A stretch of DNA of 64,000 bases from contig JAXGGA010001622.1 in the NCBI GenBank assembly GCA_038373865.1, positions 1 through 64,000 on the forward strand, in the 5' to 3' direction. Source of the DNA: Uloborus plumipes (lineage: Eukaryota; Arthropoda; Arachnida; Araneae; Uloboridae). The notes under the pieces were generated by a model that was not told the origin of the DNA, did not search any database, and saw only the letters and a program-made list of their open reading frames with translations. The stretch's first letter is position 1; each line of letters opens with the position of its first letter. Shown piece after piece: positions 23,081-33,355 of the stretch. The position numbers and the translations under genes were made by a program.

Positions 23081-23741
23081 ACAGTTGGAAAAGTGAAGCG
23101 TTTTTTGTAAAGGGTTCGATTTTACGATCGCGGTTTTTGTAAGAGTTCGATTTGCAGTTTCAATTTTTGCTATCTGTTGCTTTTATTTTGCATTATTATC
23201 AATAAAATTTTGCAAAGTAGCCGTCTAACATTCTGTTTCAAAAAGATAAACACCATCAATAGGAAAATTCGCTAATACGGCAGTTCGCGCGCTTTTCACG
23301 CCGTCGGTCGTTTATTGTAATTATTTATTCTTTTTCACAATCAAACCGTGCAAAAATACAGTAGAATGCATGAGTATTTACTTTTTTAGTGTCTGTTTAA
23401 AATAGTTGGACTGGATCGGACGAATCTTCTCGTTTTTGAGTGTATTTTTTCCCAAAAATTGTTCGGGAAAATTTTTTGGAAATTCTGCCCCGCGTATAAG
23501 TCGACCCCCTAACTTTCAACTTCTTTTTTTGGACTAAATTTCTCGACTTATACGCGAGTATATACGGTATATATTATAGAATTTAACAGCATTTTATACA
23601 CATGGAATAAAATTTGTAATAAGATTAAGTTAGAAATCACCATGCTTGCTTTCTCTCACAGATCGTGCATTATTTTTTGTTCTTATTATATCGGAGTAGA
23701 AAAGTTGAAATTGCCTCGCTTCATTTTCGCAATTTAGAGAG

Positions 23742-23783
23742 TGTTTCCGCACTTTTGCGAAAGTGCGACCGAAGCGGAAACCC
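23742..23783. repeat. Nested GC-rich hairpin
   Basis: GTTTCCGC at the left pairs with GCGGAAAC at the right. Inside, CGCACTTT and AAAGTGCG form a perfect 8-bp stem around TGCG. The result is a compact structure in AT-rich DNA, immediately left of a scrap of the CTAG-rich repeat. Confidence 0.6.
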
Positions 23784-23879
23784 TGGGTCGTAGGTCCCTC
23801 AATAACAAGCTATTGTGTGCTTTTTTATGCAAACTAGCTTAATATGCTAGGGAAAAGCAATATTGTATCAAAAAATAAA

Positions 23880-24012
23880 AAACTACGCATGCGCAGAATG
23901 TGAGCCTTTTCGAGCGGCATATTTGGAAAAGCAGTTGCAAATGGCAACATTCCGAACGCCATCTTGAGTTGTTTTACCGGCGGGAGCGAAGCATGGAAGC
24001 TACAAGAAAGAT
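23880..24012 (+). promoter_or_regulatory. Possible host promoter and first exon
   Basis: A CpG-richer island in AT-rich DNA. CGCATGCGCAG at about 23885 fits an NRF-1 site, and CGCCATCTT near 23958 is the complement of a YY1-type AAGATGGCG start-site motif. An ATG at 23992 (reading MEATRKISIIEN) follows. NRF-1 and YY1 sites together mark many housekeeping promoters in animals. No clear GT donor follows the ATG, so the exon end is unknown. CGCATGCGC also occurs in repeats of this window, which weakens the case. Confidence 0.35.
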
Positions 24013-24895
24013 AAGTATTATTGAGAATGATTTTTTTTTTCTTCAATTTTATGTTAATATTACATCTGTGTTCCATGTTAAAGAATGATATTCACTTAAT
24101 CATCCCTAATATTCAATGTAATGCGTTGCAATTATTTTACGTTATAGTAAATTGTTATGCAGCATAAATTCATGTTTACGATAAGATTCCAAACCCTTTG
24201 GTTTGCCAATGATACCTTTGAAATATTTTTTAAAGCACTTATTGCATTTAAAACTTCGCTGATTCCATTTATTATCGTATTTACTGTGCTTGAATCAGTA
24301 AAATTCGTTTGCTAAATGCAAGGTCATTACATATAATTCTTAAAAGCGTACACGTCTGTTGATTTGTAATCTCGTCGCGTTCAGTTTTCGACTTCCATTT
24401 TTTCCTCTTGAATTTAGTTTCAAATTAATTTAGTTTTTATTTTCTCATAATATTAGAATAATTTTCAGTAGTAAATTTAGTACATTTTTCAAATAGAAGC
24501 ATCATATTTAAATCAGACCTGTTGCGTGTGATACATAACTCAATTTTTGGTATATTTTCCAGTCAACCACTTACACGAATTCAATAGAGCTGATTTCTTT
24601 TTTTTTACCCCTGTTAATGTTACAATTTCAAAGCTTCGTTGAACTTCTCAGCATGTATCAGGAAAATTCAAGAAATTTTTATTGTTTGCATGTGTCTCAT
24701 TGCATTAAATAATTTTTGAAACAATAAAAATGAACTAATGCTGCCACTAGTTTTCATAATTGCCAGTAGAAATAATAAATCAACAATGTCATGCAATAAA
24801 ACATAAATAAACTACTTAACAAAGGTAGAAATTTAGAAAAATCATTTACTGGTCCATACACATTTTTAGTTGTCCATTACATATTAGTTTGAATT

Positions 24896-25054
24896 ATGAA
24901 AGATTTAAAAAAATGTAAAAATCAAATGGAGTCTGCTTCTCTTTCAATAGATGTGTCTGAGAAGCTGGGAAAAAAGAAAACAATAGGCATCTTTCTGTTC
25001 ACCAGTATTATGGCAAAAGAATTAAGCGAACAAATTCTTTCTTGTTGTTTTTAA
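24896..25054 (+). CDS. Short open segment, possible exon, unidentified
   Basis: A 52-codon frame starts with MKDLKKCKNQMESASLSIDV. A good acceptor (TCTGCTTCTCTTTCAATAG) ends at 24950 within it, after which the frame stays open for 33 codons (VSEKLGKKKTIGIFLFTSIM and onward). It ends in TAA just before the hAT element at 25092. I recognise no family. It could be an exon of a gene starting near 23.99 kb or a chance open frame. Confidence 0.2.
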   Translation: MKDLKKCKNQMESASLSIDVSEKLGKKKTIGIFLFTSIMAKELSEQILSCCF

Positions 25055-25091
25055 AAAGCAATATGATAAGGAAAATAATATGCAATGTTGT

Positions 25092-26958
25092 CAGCCGCGG
25101 ATGGAGCACCCCGCACCGGCCCGGGCATTTATCACAGACCGGCCCCTGATATTTGCTCCATTTTACGCTTCTGCTTTATTTTTCTGCTTTACGTCAATGT
25201 GGAGCAGGGCCCTAATTCTGTGAAAATTTAGCAATGATGAACCTCAAAATATCCATACTATTCAGAAACTGACTACATATAACGATAACATATTTTATAA
25301 TATTTATTTTCAATTATTATTTTAATGAATATGAAGCACACATGCAAATAATATATACAAACTAAATTATTACCATTTTCTTTTTTTCAACTTAAAAAAA
25401 TGTTACGTAAGTAATTTTTTAAAGTGAAGACAGGAATTTTTACAGTGACGAACATTTTAATTCAAACCTTGGGGGAACTTCCTTAGCATTAAAAGTAAAA
25501 CGGTTAATTATACATAATTAAAAAACTACGCAAATTGTTCACTTTGAATAACTCCACCTTCTTTTACTGCTCAATTCATTTTCAATGTAGATGTCATTCT
25601 TATTTTCATTTTCTAGCTTATTTGAACAATTTTCAACAAAATTTTGAGAAGCTTGAACAATATTGTCGAAATCTCTTTGAATTTCTTTCAACTGTTCGAA
25701 AGCGTTTTTGATCATACTGTTGCAAACTAATATGTTTAGTCTCTCTGTTTGTAAATATCGTGAAATGGAGCCCGTGATTTTAAAAACTCTTAAATATATT
25801 TGCGACAAAAAATGGTTGAAAACTTGGTAAACTGATCTTTTAAATTTTTGGCAGTAGCTCTACTGTCGCAATTAATTTGTTGGCAATTTTCTATCTGATT
25901 TAAAGCCAGAAGAAACTCAACATATAGAGAATCGCTTGGGTCGTCATAGGATCCAAAAATTCGTTTTAGGGCATTTTCTCTGGCCCACCAGCGTATTTCA
26001 CCTATTACTTTAAGTCTTTTATTGTTTTTCACAATATTACCCCACACGTCTATTCGTTTGTGAGAGTCCTTGAATAAAACAGCTGCTAAATTTAATATCG
26101 AGAAGAAGGTTGCTGCTTCTATATTGCACTTCGTGGCATCTGTTAATACTAAATTTTAAATGTGGCTATCTCAGAGCGTTAGTTCAATATAATATGAAAA
26201 TTCTTATAAGAGAGTCCATCCACTCTCTATGAATGTCACACTGCGCATCAAAATAAATAAATGAATAAATAAAAAACTTTTAAAATTTCTTTTGTCGCCA
26301 CTCTTGCTGATTCTTATGCAAATTGGTCCCCCGAATCCAAATATGACCACCGTTTTCTCCCAATCACTTTTAGGGAAATGCTCTCCCCACCCCGTTTTTT
26401 ATTTCCTTTTTTCAACAGTGTTTTTGCCGTTATTTTGACTTGGAATTTAAAGATAATGGGTTAACTTTCTTCTGAGGGGCTAAAGAGGTGAAAAGTACAA
26501 AAACATGAATGAGTCTAGCGTCTGAAGGGAAACTTTGAACGTTTAAAAAAATTATCATATTTTACTCAGATTGTCTTTTCTCATTTTCCCACTTACGTTT
26601 TAGTGTACAACCAGAGTATCGGACTGCCCTTGAGACCCCTTTCAGAAAATATTCTCACGTTGCAAAAGGTTTTGAACAAAATTTTGAAAAAGTGGCAGGT
26701 TGCGTACGAATGGCATTGCATATCTCTAGTTTAGAAACTTTAAGAAACTTAAAAACGCCACAAGTTGCAAAAATTTACACCGGCCGACTAAAAAAAAAAG
26801 AACGCCACAAGTTTTAAAATTTAGACCGGCTGGCCGTCTAAAAAAATAAAAAATAAAAAAACCGCCGCAAGTTGTAAAATTTAGACCGGCCGACCGGCCG
26901 AAACACAGGCGGCCCACCGGGAAAATGCCCGACTGCCCGCCGGCCCCATCCGCCCCTG
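25092..26958 (-). mobile_element. hAT element with decayed transposase, 1.87 kb
   Basis: Flanked by perfect 8-bp copies AATGTTGT at 25084-25091 and 26959-26966. The outer ends are CAGCCGCGGATGGAGCAC (left) and, complemented, CAGGGGCGGATGGGGCCG (right), so the common core is CAG.. CGGATGG. GC-rich subterminal blocks of CCGGC words lie at both ends (near 25097-25140 and 26880-26958). The interior encodes hAT-type transposase remains on the minus strand. It is shorter than autonomous hAT elements, so part of the gene has been deleted. Confidence 0.85.
25539..26175 (-). pseudogene. hAT transposase fragment (ZMYM1/TTF-type lineage)
   Basis: Read from 26175 downwards, the minus strand gives LTDATKCNIEAATFFSILNL, then LKVIGEIRWWARENALKRIF, then a downstream part with NAFEQLKEIQRDFD. 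The first two pieces match the middle of hAT transposases of the ZMYM1-like/TTF-type group, where an RW-containing block follows the first catalytic region. An in-frame TAA and a TGA break the start, and a frameshift near 25800 separates the two open parts (26047-25790 and 25808-25539). The N-terminal zinc finger and the C-terminal dimerisation region are absent. It lies entirely inside the 25092-26958 element. Confidence 0.7.
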
Positions 26959-26966
26959 AATGTTGT

Positions 26967-27486
26967 AATGTCTAAAAATTCCTTAACCTATCTGTTCTTA
27001 CAAAGAAAACCTAAACATTGTAAAAAACTGCATTCTCCTTTCTCTTGCATTCTGCATGGCTGAATAGTTCACTTGATATAGGTTAAAGCTTTTAACTTAG
27101 CAGTCCAGTGTTCGTCTTTGCTCTGTTTGATGTATTTTTAAAACAAGCATTTTGCATGTTTCATCTTAGGCATTGAAAATGCAGTGGGAATTGTTCTTAT
27201 CTCAAAATAACTAAGTAATGTAAGCTTCAAAAAAAGTATCATCATTAAATATTCAGACTTAAAGATTATCTTCTTTTAGCATTTTTTCAAAAACTAAGAC
27301 AAACCTTGTTGAGCTTGAATGCTAGGCAGATAGGTCTTCCAGTTGATTTTACTTCATAAATTTTAGGAAATTAAATCTTTCTAGAACTTATTCCTTACAC
27401 GATTGAAGATTTGGTATTGATGCTCCACTGAAGTTAAAACAGTATATTATTTGTCTCTTAGACTGAAGTACCTTTTTTTCCCCTAG
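26967..27486. other. No gene seen
   Basis: AT-rich sequence with several pyrimidine-tract/AG acceptor-like sites (for example at 27171 and 27486) but no recognisable protein. It may be intronic if the host gene suspected here is real. Confidence 0.4.
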
Positions 27487-27572
27487 CTTTTACGAATTTA
27501 AGAGGATTTTCGCCATAAGTTTCAAGGAAGAGCAATTTAGCTGTTTATACAGACTTTTCTTTATTATCACAG
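27487..27572 (+). CDS. Possible internal exon, unidentified product
   Basis: Bounded by a pyrimidine-rich acceptor (TTTTTTTCCCCTAG|C) and a consensus donor (CACAG|GTAAGT). One frame is open across all 86 bases and reads FYEFKRIFAISFKEEQFSCL and onward; the other two frames contain stops. It would end one base into a codon, which matches the phase of the segment at 31481. The splice sites are the best in this part of the window, but the peptide matches no family I can name. Confidence 0.3.
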
Positions 27573-27598
27573 GTAAGTGAAATAGGTTTTGAGATGTG

Positions 27599-27752
27599 AC
27601 AATTCTGTACCTCAGAACCAGACTAACGTAAGTCCATTTTCGTAATTTTTCGGTAGAGGGGTGAAACGATTGTCGATTACATCGTTTTTCCCCTCTACCG
27701 AAAAATTACGAAAATGGACTTACGTTAGTCTGGTTCTGAGGTACAGAATTGT
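27599..27752. mobile_element. Near-perfect 154-bp hairpin MITE
   Basis: Arms of about 72 bp: 27599-27670 pairs with 27681-27752. The first 63 bp pair without mismatch and the rest has two, around a 10-base loop. The outer part reads ACAATTCTGTACCTCAGAAC and the inner part TTTTTCGGTAGAGGGG. Such perfect pairing means recent formation or gene conversion. No target duplication is obvious. A microRNA-type precursor is an alternative, but the stem is longer and cleaner than animal miRNA hairpins. Confidence 0.8.
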
Positions 27753-27788
27753 TTTGTTTATTTTTTATTAGGATGCCGCTGAGAAATA

Positions 27789-28033
27789 CTGCCGTGCTAA
27801 GCACAAAAGTCGTATTTGCACTTTTTAACATAATTGAATTATCACCAAGTGGCTCTTTGTGACGTATTTTAACTAAATACAAAATTATATGGTCATTTGA
27901 GAACGGGAAATATTTATTTTAAATTCTGAAAAAGTTTCATCTGAATTAAATACATGGTGGCGCAAAACTTTAAAGAGTAACATCTCAGTTTGAGCTCGAC
28001 TGCAGATACCACTTTTGCGATTAGCACGGCAGT
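27789..28033. mobile_element. 245-bp MITE with 33-bp terminal inverted repeats
   Basis: The left end CTGCCGTGCTAAGCACAAAA is repeated inverted at the right as CTGCCGTGCTAATCGCAAAA; the repeats match over about 33 bp with four differences. TA lies outside both ends (27787-27788 and 28034-28035), fitting a Tc1/mariner-type target. No coding capacity. Confidence 0.7.
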
Positions 28034-28035
28034 AT

Positions 28036-29507
28036 AGCTCACAAATAGGTTTTTGAAACATGACCAACCCTACATTTTCACAAGAATAATTAAATAACAT
28101 GACTACATAGGATTAGTTTATATGGTACCATTATTGCTGTGCAGCTTGGGGGGAGAATTATGTGTGGTGTAAAGATGACAGAAGAGCAACAAAATATATT
28201 GTAGCTTCAATAAATTAAAGCATCATTATCATAAGATTTATATTAAAATTAACTAGTTTTGATTCAAAGTTGTTAGAACATGTGCAATTTTGGAATTATA
28301 CTACTTAGTAAGAGTTTAATACAAGACAAATTTTACTAAATAAATGTTTGCTGCTGAACTCTTATATGATGTATACAATGTGAGTGTTAATAGCATTGAA
28401 TAAATACCTTTGTGTTTTAAAAGTAAAAAGAATAAAACCATGTAAAAAGGCGGAAAATTGTTAGGAAAACTGCATATATGTGGTGTTTTTATATCCAAAA
28501 ACTTACTTTTTAGGTATTGGAAATTTGGTTCCTTAGAACGCCAAAGCATGTGTTTGCAGTTTTCCTGCAACATTTGCCTTTTTACGTAGTTTTATTTTCT
28601 TTTACTTTTGAGCTAAAACAGTTTTTAAGTTGTAGCTTTCAGTCACAAAAATAAGTATTTATGCTTTCATTATTATTTGCTACTTAGTGTGATGAATATG
28701 ATGTATTACATAATAGTAGTTTCACCTTTCTGTTTCTTATTCATTATCATTATGCACATAGTGCATAAATTAGAAAATTTAAATAACACAATTATGATAT
28801 CTTCCAGTAAGTAGCAAGCCAGCTTTTCCTTTTTTTTGCATTGTAAAATTTAATTAAAAATCCATACAAATTAATTGCCCAATACCTGAGCTTAAGAAAA
28901 TGTTAAGGTTTTCACCTAATTTTTTTATGCATTGAATAATACGTTTATTTTTATTAACTAGACATACCAAGTAGCACTTCGAAAATCTGATGTAATTGGG
29001 GTTCACAACACCTCATATTACTAAAAGCTCATATTATCCAAGAAATTCTTTTAGCAGTAATAATATCACACGTTCCCATCAACGTGAAGACATAAAATAT
29101 TGTTAATTTCAAGTAGTTGTTCATGTCGGGCTGTTATTTCGAAAGTATATGTTAATATATAGGATTAATTTAGTTAAATAAGTTTACTTTTCATCTGATA
29201 CATTTCTATTGTTTCAATTTCAATTATTAGAAGCAAAAAAAATTCAATACTGTTTTTCTGAGATTATTAACCTGAGTTAAACCTCCTAATCCTAACATAT
29301 TTGAAGAGGTTTTTATTTATTAATCTAAAAAAGTGATACGTAATTGTTAGGGTTGTCACGTTTTTGCCAAAGGCGGAAAAAACGGTAAAAACTATCCCGG
29401 TAAAAATACCTTTTTGCCAAAGTGGCAAAAACAGGTAATTCTATTTACGAAAATATATGCTAACTTTTAAGTAATTTGTCATCGGTTTTTTAAAACTTTT
29501 TAATTGC
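28036..29507. other. No feature seen apart from simple sequence
   Basis: AT-rich sequence. A short segment after an acceptor-like site at about 28964 is open for 20 codons (TYQVALRKSDVIGVHN), too short to support an exon. Near 29350-29430 TTTTTGCCAAAG words occur in both orientations, probably an old MITE remnant. Confidence 0.4.
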
Positions 29508-29704
29508 TATGCCCGAGATTATCTCGGGGACAGCACTGATGTTCCAAAATGCCACGCTGAGCATTACTCAGAGTAATTTTTGTCTTCTTCTGAGATATAT
29601 TCAGCTATAACAGTACGATGCACTCTACAAAAAATTACCCCATGTAATTCTTGGGCATGACGTTTGGGAACATCAGTGCTATGCCTGAGCTAATCTTGGG
29701 CATG
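29508..29704. mobile_element. 197-bp palindromic MITE
   Basis: The left arm (TGCCCGAGATTATCTCGGGG, then CAGCACTGATGTTCC) pairs with the right arm (complement TGCCCAAGATTAGCTCAGGC, then AGCACTGATGTTCC). Pairing extends over about 78 bp per arm, with the inner match GTAATTTTT. A second TGCCC-type word inside each arm repeats the terminus. Confidence 0.7.
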
Positions 29705-30756
29705 ACAGTAAAAAGGTTGAACTTATGAATATTCAAGATGCTCATTTAACCTATTCTCTTTGTGAAAGGCGTTTTCATTAAACGCTATGAATGTAGAATG
29801 CAAATGAGCATAAACAACAATAATATAAGTCACTGTATTTGGTTTAAAAGTTTGCCGGTGGTAGTATTTTATTTTATACTTATGTGAAGACTTATGACCC
29901 CCCCCCCCCCAACTGAAGATGGCTGCTAGTTGTACTAGTGATAAGAACAAAATCTTACCTTTCAATCAATTTTTAACAGGGAAGTTATGCCAGATTTGCT
30001 TTGCTATATCATGACAATATAAATGTATAGAGAAAATAACTGCATGAAAAATGTATTATATCATTGCTCGAGAACAATAATGGGGGCTACCTTCAGGTCT
30101 GTCATTTGGAATTTTTTCAGGGGAAGTTCACAGGGTGTAGCCTCAATGCAAATTGCATCAAAAAGCGACCAAAATCATGACCATTTGTTTGTCAACGGAT
30201 AGATTTCTCCAAGTCTGGGGAAAGGGCAATTGCGCCCCTCCTGACCTCTCTAACAGACACGCCTGGCTATATTACTTATTGTTCTGAGGCTTAAATGTCT
30301 TATTGTTGCTCTGTGATTACAAGAAAAAAATAGTTCCACTAGTACTAAAGTATTGATATGGTAACTAAACATGAAATTAATTTCATAAAACAGAAGATTC
30401 ATCAAATTCAATTGAATTTTCTCACTGGAATAGATTTTTGTTTTTCCAAATTTGTATACAAAAACAAGCTTTGAGAAATTTTCCCCAATCTGTTTCAAGT
30501 TCGAGAATTATTCAAAAATACTTTAATTATCAAATTAATATCACTGAAATTTTTAAATTAATAAATATTCTGATTTAACTCTCAATTGTGTCGTACAAAA
30601 TTATATTGTTTTTTAGTATTTCTTCTTCTTGATATGCAGTCATTATTCCTAGTTTTTTCCATTTTTTGCCACTGTGACTGCCCTTTTTTATGCTTGTTAA
30701 TGTTAATTTTTAAATATTTCAATATAGTTTTAATTATAGTTAGACAAAATTATCTG
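29705..30756. other. No gene seen
   Basis: A 13-C run lies at 29898-29910. Around 30090-30270 GGGGCAATTGCGCCCCTCC and ACACGCCTGG words resemble the decayed end of a hAT-type element, but no pair of ends was found. Confidence 0.4.
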
Positions 30757-30911
30757 CAGTGAAACCCAGATTTTATGTTTCTCAAGAGACTGGGTTAGAA
30801 GAAATGCAAACTAGGAGAAACGTAGAAAGCACCTAGTAAAGGAACTTGCTGAAAGAAACATAACATGTAGGGAAATCGTAGATTCGGAGAACGTAAAATT
30901 GGGGTTTCACT
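30757..30911. mobile_element. 155-bp pogo/Tigger-like MITE
   Basis: The left end is CAGTGAAACCCAGATTTTAT; the right end, complemented, is AGTGAAACCCCAATTTTACG. Internal GAGAAACGTAG and GAGAACGTAAAATTGG words repeat the terminal sequence. CAGTGAAACC ends are common in pogo/Tigger families. Confidence 0.65.
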
Positions 30912-31480
30912 ACATTTTGTCAAAACCACCTTAAGGTTTGTCCTTAGTTTTACAAAAAATATTTTTCCCAAAACTATATTAGTTTTCATGAAATTCCAAA
31001 CTTTTTTGCAAAATTTCAAAAACAAAACCCGGACAAAATGCCTTGGATTGACCCCTGATAATTTTATTGTATGTACTAAGGGAAATTTTACAATAGCGAA
31101 AAACTCGGGTTTTCTGATTTCAATGATATTTTTAATATTCAATGATTTTGATTAGTAAAATATTTCAAAGTATTTTTATTTTATTCTTTACCCAAAACTC
31201 TTAACCACATTTTTTTTTTTTCACTATTATAAAAATGACTTAATTTCACTATGTATTGTTATCATGTAGCCAACAATTTGAACCTGCAAAACCATGATTT
31301 AAAAAATTTACTGTCTTACATTTTCAAGTAATGCGAAAATTATGCTAAAAGCATGACAAAAAAAAATTGATTTATGCTCAAATGAAATTCCAGTGAAGAA
31401 GAGGGAGTTTTGTTTAAAGCCAATCTTGCTAGAAAATTTTTTGGAAAAAAAAGTTTGTTTTCTTGATTTAGTTTTTTAAG
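30912..31480. other. No gene seen
   Basis: AT-rich. Around 31397 an acceptor-like CCAG is followed by a 22-codon open stretch (EEEGVLFKANLARKFFG), but it is only 80 bases from the next candidate segment and in another frame. Confidence 0.35.
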
Positions 31481-31590
31481 AATTTCAAACGGGTAAGGAA
31501 GAAGAGATCATTGAAAAATTCAGAAAAGAAGGCAAGATGCATCAAAGGATCGGTCAGAGCACCGTCCTAAAATTTCTAAGTGGAAATTAA
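31481..31590 (+). CDS. Possible terminal exon, unidentified
   Basis: After an acceptor-like TTTTTTAAG the frame beginning with the second codon (FQTGKEEEIIEKFRKEGKMH and onward) is open for 35 codons and ends in TAA. Its entry phase fits the donor at 27572, which would create a glutamate at the junction. Charged, helical-looking composition supports coding slightly; no family is recognised. The acceptor has a weak pyrimidine tract. A donor-like CGG|GTAAGG inside it is an alternative. Confidence 0.22.
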
Positions 31591-32101
31591 AACCAACTCT
31601 TTATTTTAAATATCTTTCTTGATGCAATATTTAGACCATAATATTAAGCAAGAATTTTCTGCTTGTATGGTGTGGGTTTCAAAATCTCTAGAAAAACTAT
31701 TATTTCTGAGGTAAAATTTCAAAACTACCAACTATCATTTATGTTTTCCTCTCTCCACCGACTCTGCCTTTATTTTTAGGAAAGTATTTGTAAATTTTAT
31801 CAGTATCGAGCAATTTGATTTATCTTATTTAGTTTTTAAAAGCATTATCATTGTCTCGTAAATATAACAAGCTAGCCGTAATTAGTCTTTTAATTTGTCT
31901 TTCGAGTGAAAAAATATCTCAACTCCTAATATAACAATATTTCTTTTTAGCAATTTTTGTATTGGGTTTTGCCTTTGAAGTGTACCATTGCATTATTACT
32001 CTTTATCTTTAGCTTGTAGTCTGAGGATTATTGTTTTGATATGATTTATTTGGTTTACTTAATACTAGCTTGATTTATGTCTGTTCTTATTTTAATTTCA
32101 G

Positions 32102-32164
32102 GCACACAAGGATATAAATCAGACTGATTATTTTGCTCCTATCTTAGTTCAAGAAAGAATATGA
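32102..32164 (+). CDS. Possible short terminal exon
   Basis: A strong acceptor (TTCTTATTTTAATTTCAG) ends at 32101. One frame, AHKDINQTDYFAPILVQERI, runs 20 codons to TGA and is followed within 35 bases by AATAAA at 32198. The arrangement looks like a last exon with its polyadenylation signal. The length is well within chance. Confidence 0.2.
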   Translation, partial: AHKDINQTDYFAPILVQERI

Positions 32165-32358
32165 TCGCAATATGGTGTAAATTTTTTATTAGCTTTGAAT
32201 AAAAGGTTTATCTTGAAAAATAAATGTTATTTTTAAATTAATTTTTTCTTGATTTGTATGATTTTCTAAATTCATTTTTGTGTGACATCATAGTGAGATA
32301 AAAATGTTAAGTATCTGCGCACACAAGTCAAAACTATCTGCAGGTAAAAAACAATATA

Positions 32359-32510
32359 CAGTCAAGTCTCGGTAACTTGAAATTGGCTAAAAGCTTCAGG
32401 TTATTGGTAGTTTGAGTAATAGGAAGTGCCGGTGCCTTCTCAAGAGAAAACTTTGAGAGAGATAAAGGAGTATTCGAGTTATAAGACTTTGAGTTATCGA
32501 TACTATACTG
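32359..32510. mobile_element. 152-bp pogo/Tigger-like MITE
   Basis: Left end CAGTCAAGTCTCGGTAACTT; right end, complemented, CAGTATAGTATCGATAACTC. TA flanks both ends (32357-32358 and 32511-32512). Internal TTCGAGTTATAAG repeats the terminal theme. Short length, CAGT ends and TA target fit pogo/Tigger MITEs. Confidence 0.7.
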
Positions 32511-32512
32511 TA

Positions 32513-33175
32513 TAGTGTGTAGGTAAAATTTTTAGTAAGACAATGCCTTTTGCTTTTAATTATGTATTTATAAAAGCAAAAGGTGAACTTTTTCAATCAT
32601 TTATTTACGGATTTGGAAGATAATCAGTGTTTAATATTGATATTAATGAACAATTATTAGGTGAAATACAGATCCACAGCAAATGTATCTGCACAGCTGT
32701 AAATGTATCCACGCACGGCGTGCGCATGTGCTTCTATATTATCTGACTATGTGTGACATATTTGTTTTAAACAATGCTTTGTGATAACTAAACAACCTTA
32801 AGTTAGTTTTTCAGAGGTATGACTTACAAGGCAAAAAATGCTCTCCAATAGGTTTTAGGCATTAAATTCTTAATGCACTCAAATATTTTTAATACTTTGC
32901 TTTCAAGTGAAATTCATCAAAAATTTCAGATCATTTCAAGTAAATTCAAATAAATTCCTAAACATTAAAATGAATAAATGTTGTTTAAAGCGAATGATAA
33001 TAAATGTTTTTTATAACTGCAGGAGGAAAAGCAACTCTTGTAATGAGAAACTCTCAATAACAAAAAGAGCTAACTAAATTAAAGCATTTCTTTGTCATTA
33101 AATTGCATGGACATTTGGAGGGGGATTTGATGTATTTGAAATACTTAGTGTCTTTTAAATGTATAATTAGTTCAG
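32513..33175. other. No gene seen
   Basis: AT-rich. GTATCTGCACAGCTGTAAATGTATCC near 32685-32710 is a small GC-richer patch. No inverted or tandem repeats of note. Confidence 0.4.
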
Positions 33176-33355
33176 TCTGATGAAGAAATAGGTATCTTCA
33201 GCAGCAATATCTATGATGCAGCCTGTTCAAGTTACAAGTTAGCCTGGATGAACAACATGGAAAGAGGTAATGAACTGCTTCAGATCTTGTTACATCAATG
33301 TAAGAGACTTTGGTTCTATCTTTCAGTTCTTTGCAAATTGAAAGAAACAGATTAA
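33176..33355 (+). CDS. Open segment with exon-like signals, unidentified
   Basis: After TTAGTTCAG the frame is open for 59 codons to TAA at 33353 and reads SDEEIGIFSSNIYDAACSSY and onward, including KLAWMNNMERGNELLQILL. The GC content is visibly higher than in the flanks. AATAAA follows at 33427, then a 23-T run. The composition is varied, without the poly-F/K bias of noise frames here. It could be the last exon of the suspected host gene. A donor-like AGAG|GTAATG within it is an alternative end. No family recognised. Confidence 0.3.
   Translation, partial: SDEEIGIFSSNIYDAACSSYKLAWMNNMERGNELLQILLHQCKRLWFYLSVLCKLKETD

Larger units (their letters stand above)
20108..23560. mobile_element. 3.45-kb element with CGCGTATAAGTCGA ends
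   Basis: CTCGCGTATAAATCGA lies at 20109-20124 and CGCGTATAAGTCGA again at 20168. At the right the same word is direct at 23491 and inverted at 23543-23556. Terminal inverted repeats plus a second copy inside each end suggest one DNA transposon of uncertain superfamily. The interior holds a tandem duplication (20196-20460), a possible 5' coding exon, a 192-bp tandem repeat, two related MITEs and a SINE, so it has been invaded several times. The exact outer boundary and target duplication were not resolved. Confidence 0.5.

Noticed and set aside
27776..27834. Apparent exon after a strong acceptor (DAAEKYCRAKHKSRICTF)
   Set aside because: The sequence is the terminal inverted repeat of the 245-bp MITE at 27789-28033; the same words appear inverted at its right end.
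30795..31142. 115-codon minus-strand frame
   Set aside because: Its beginning is AT-rich noise and its end lies in the MITE at 30757-30911; no domain seen.
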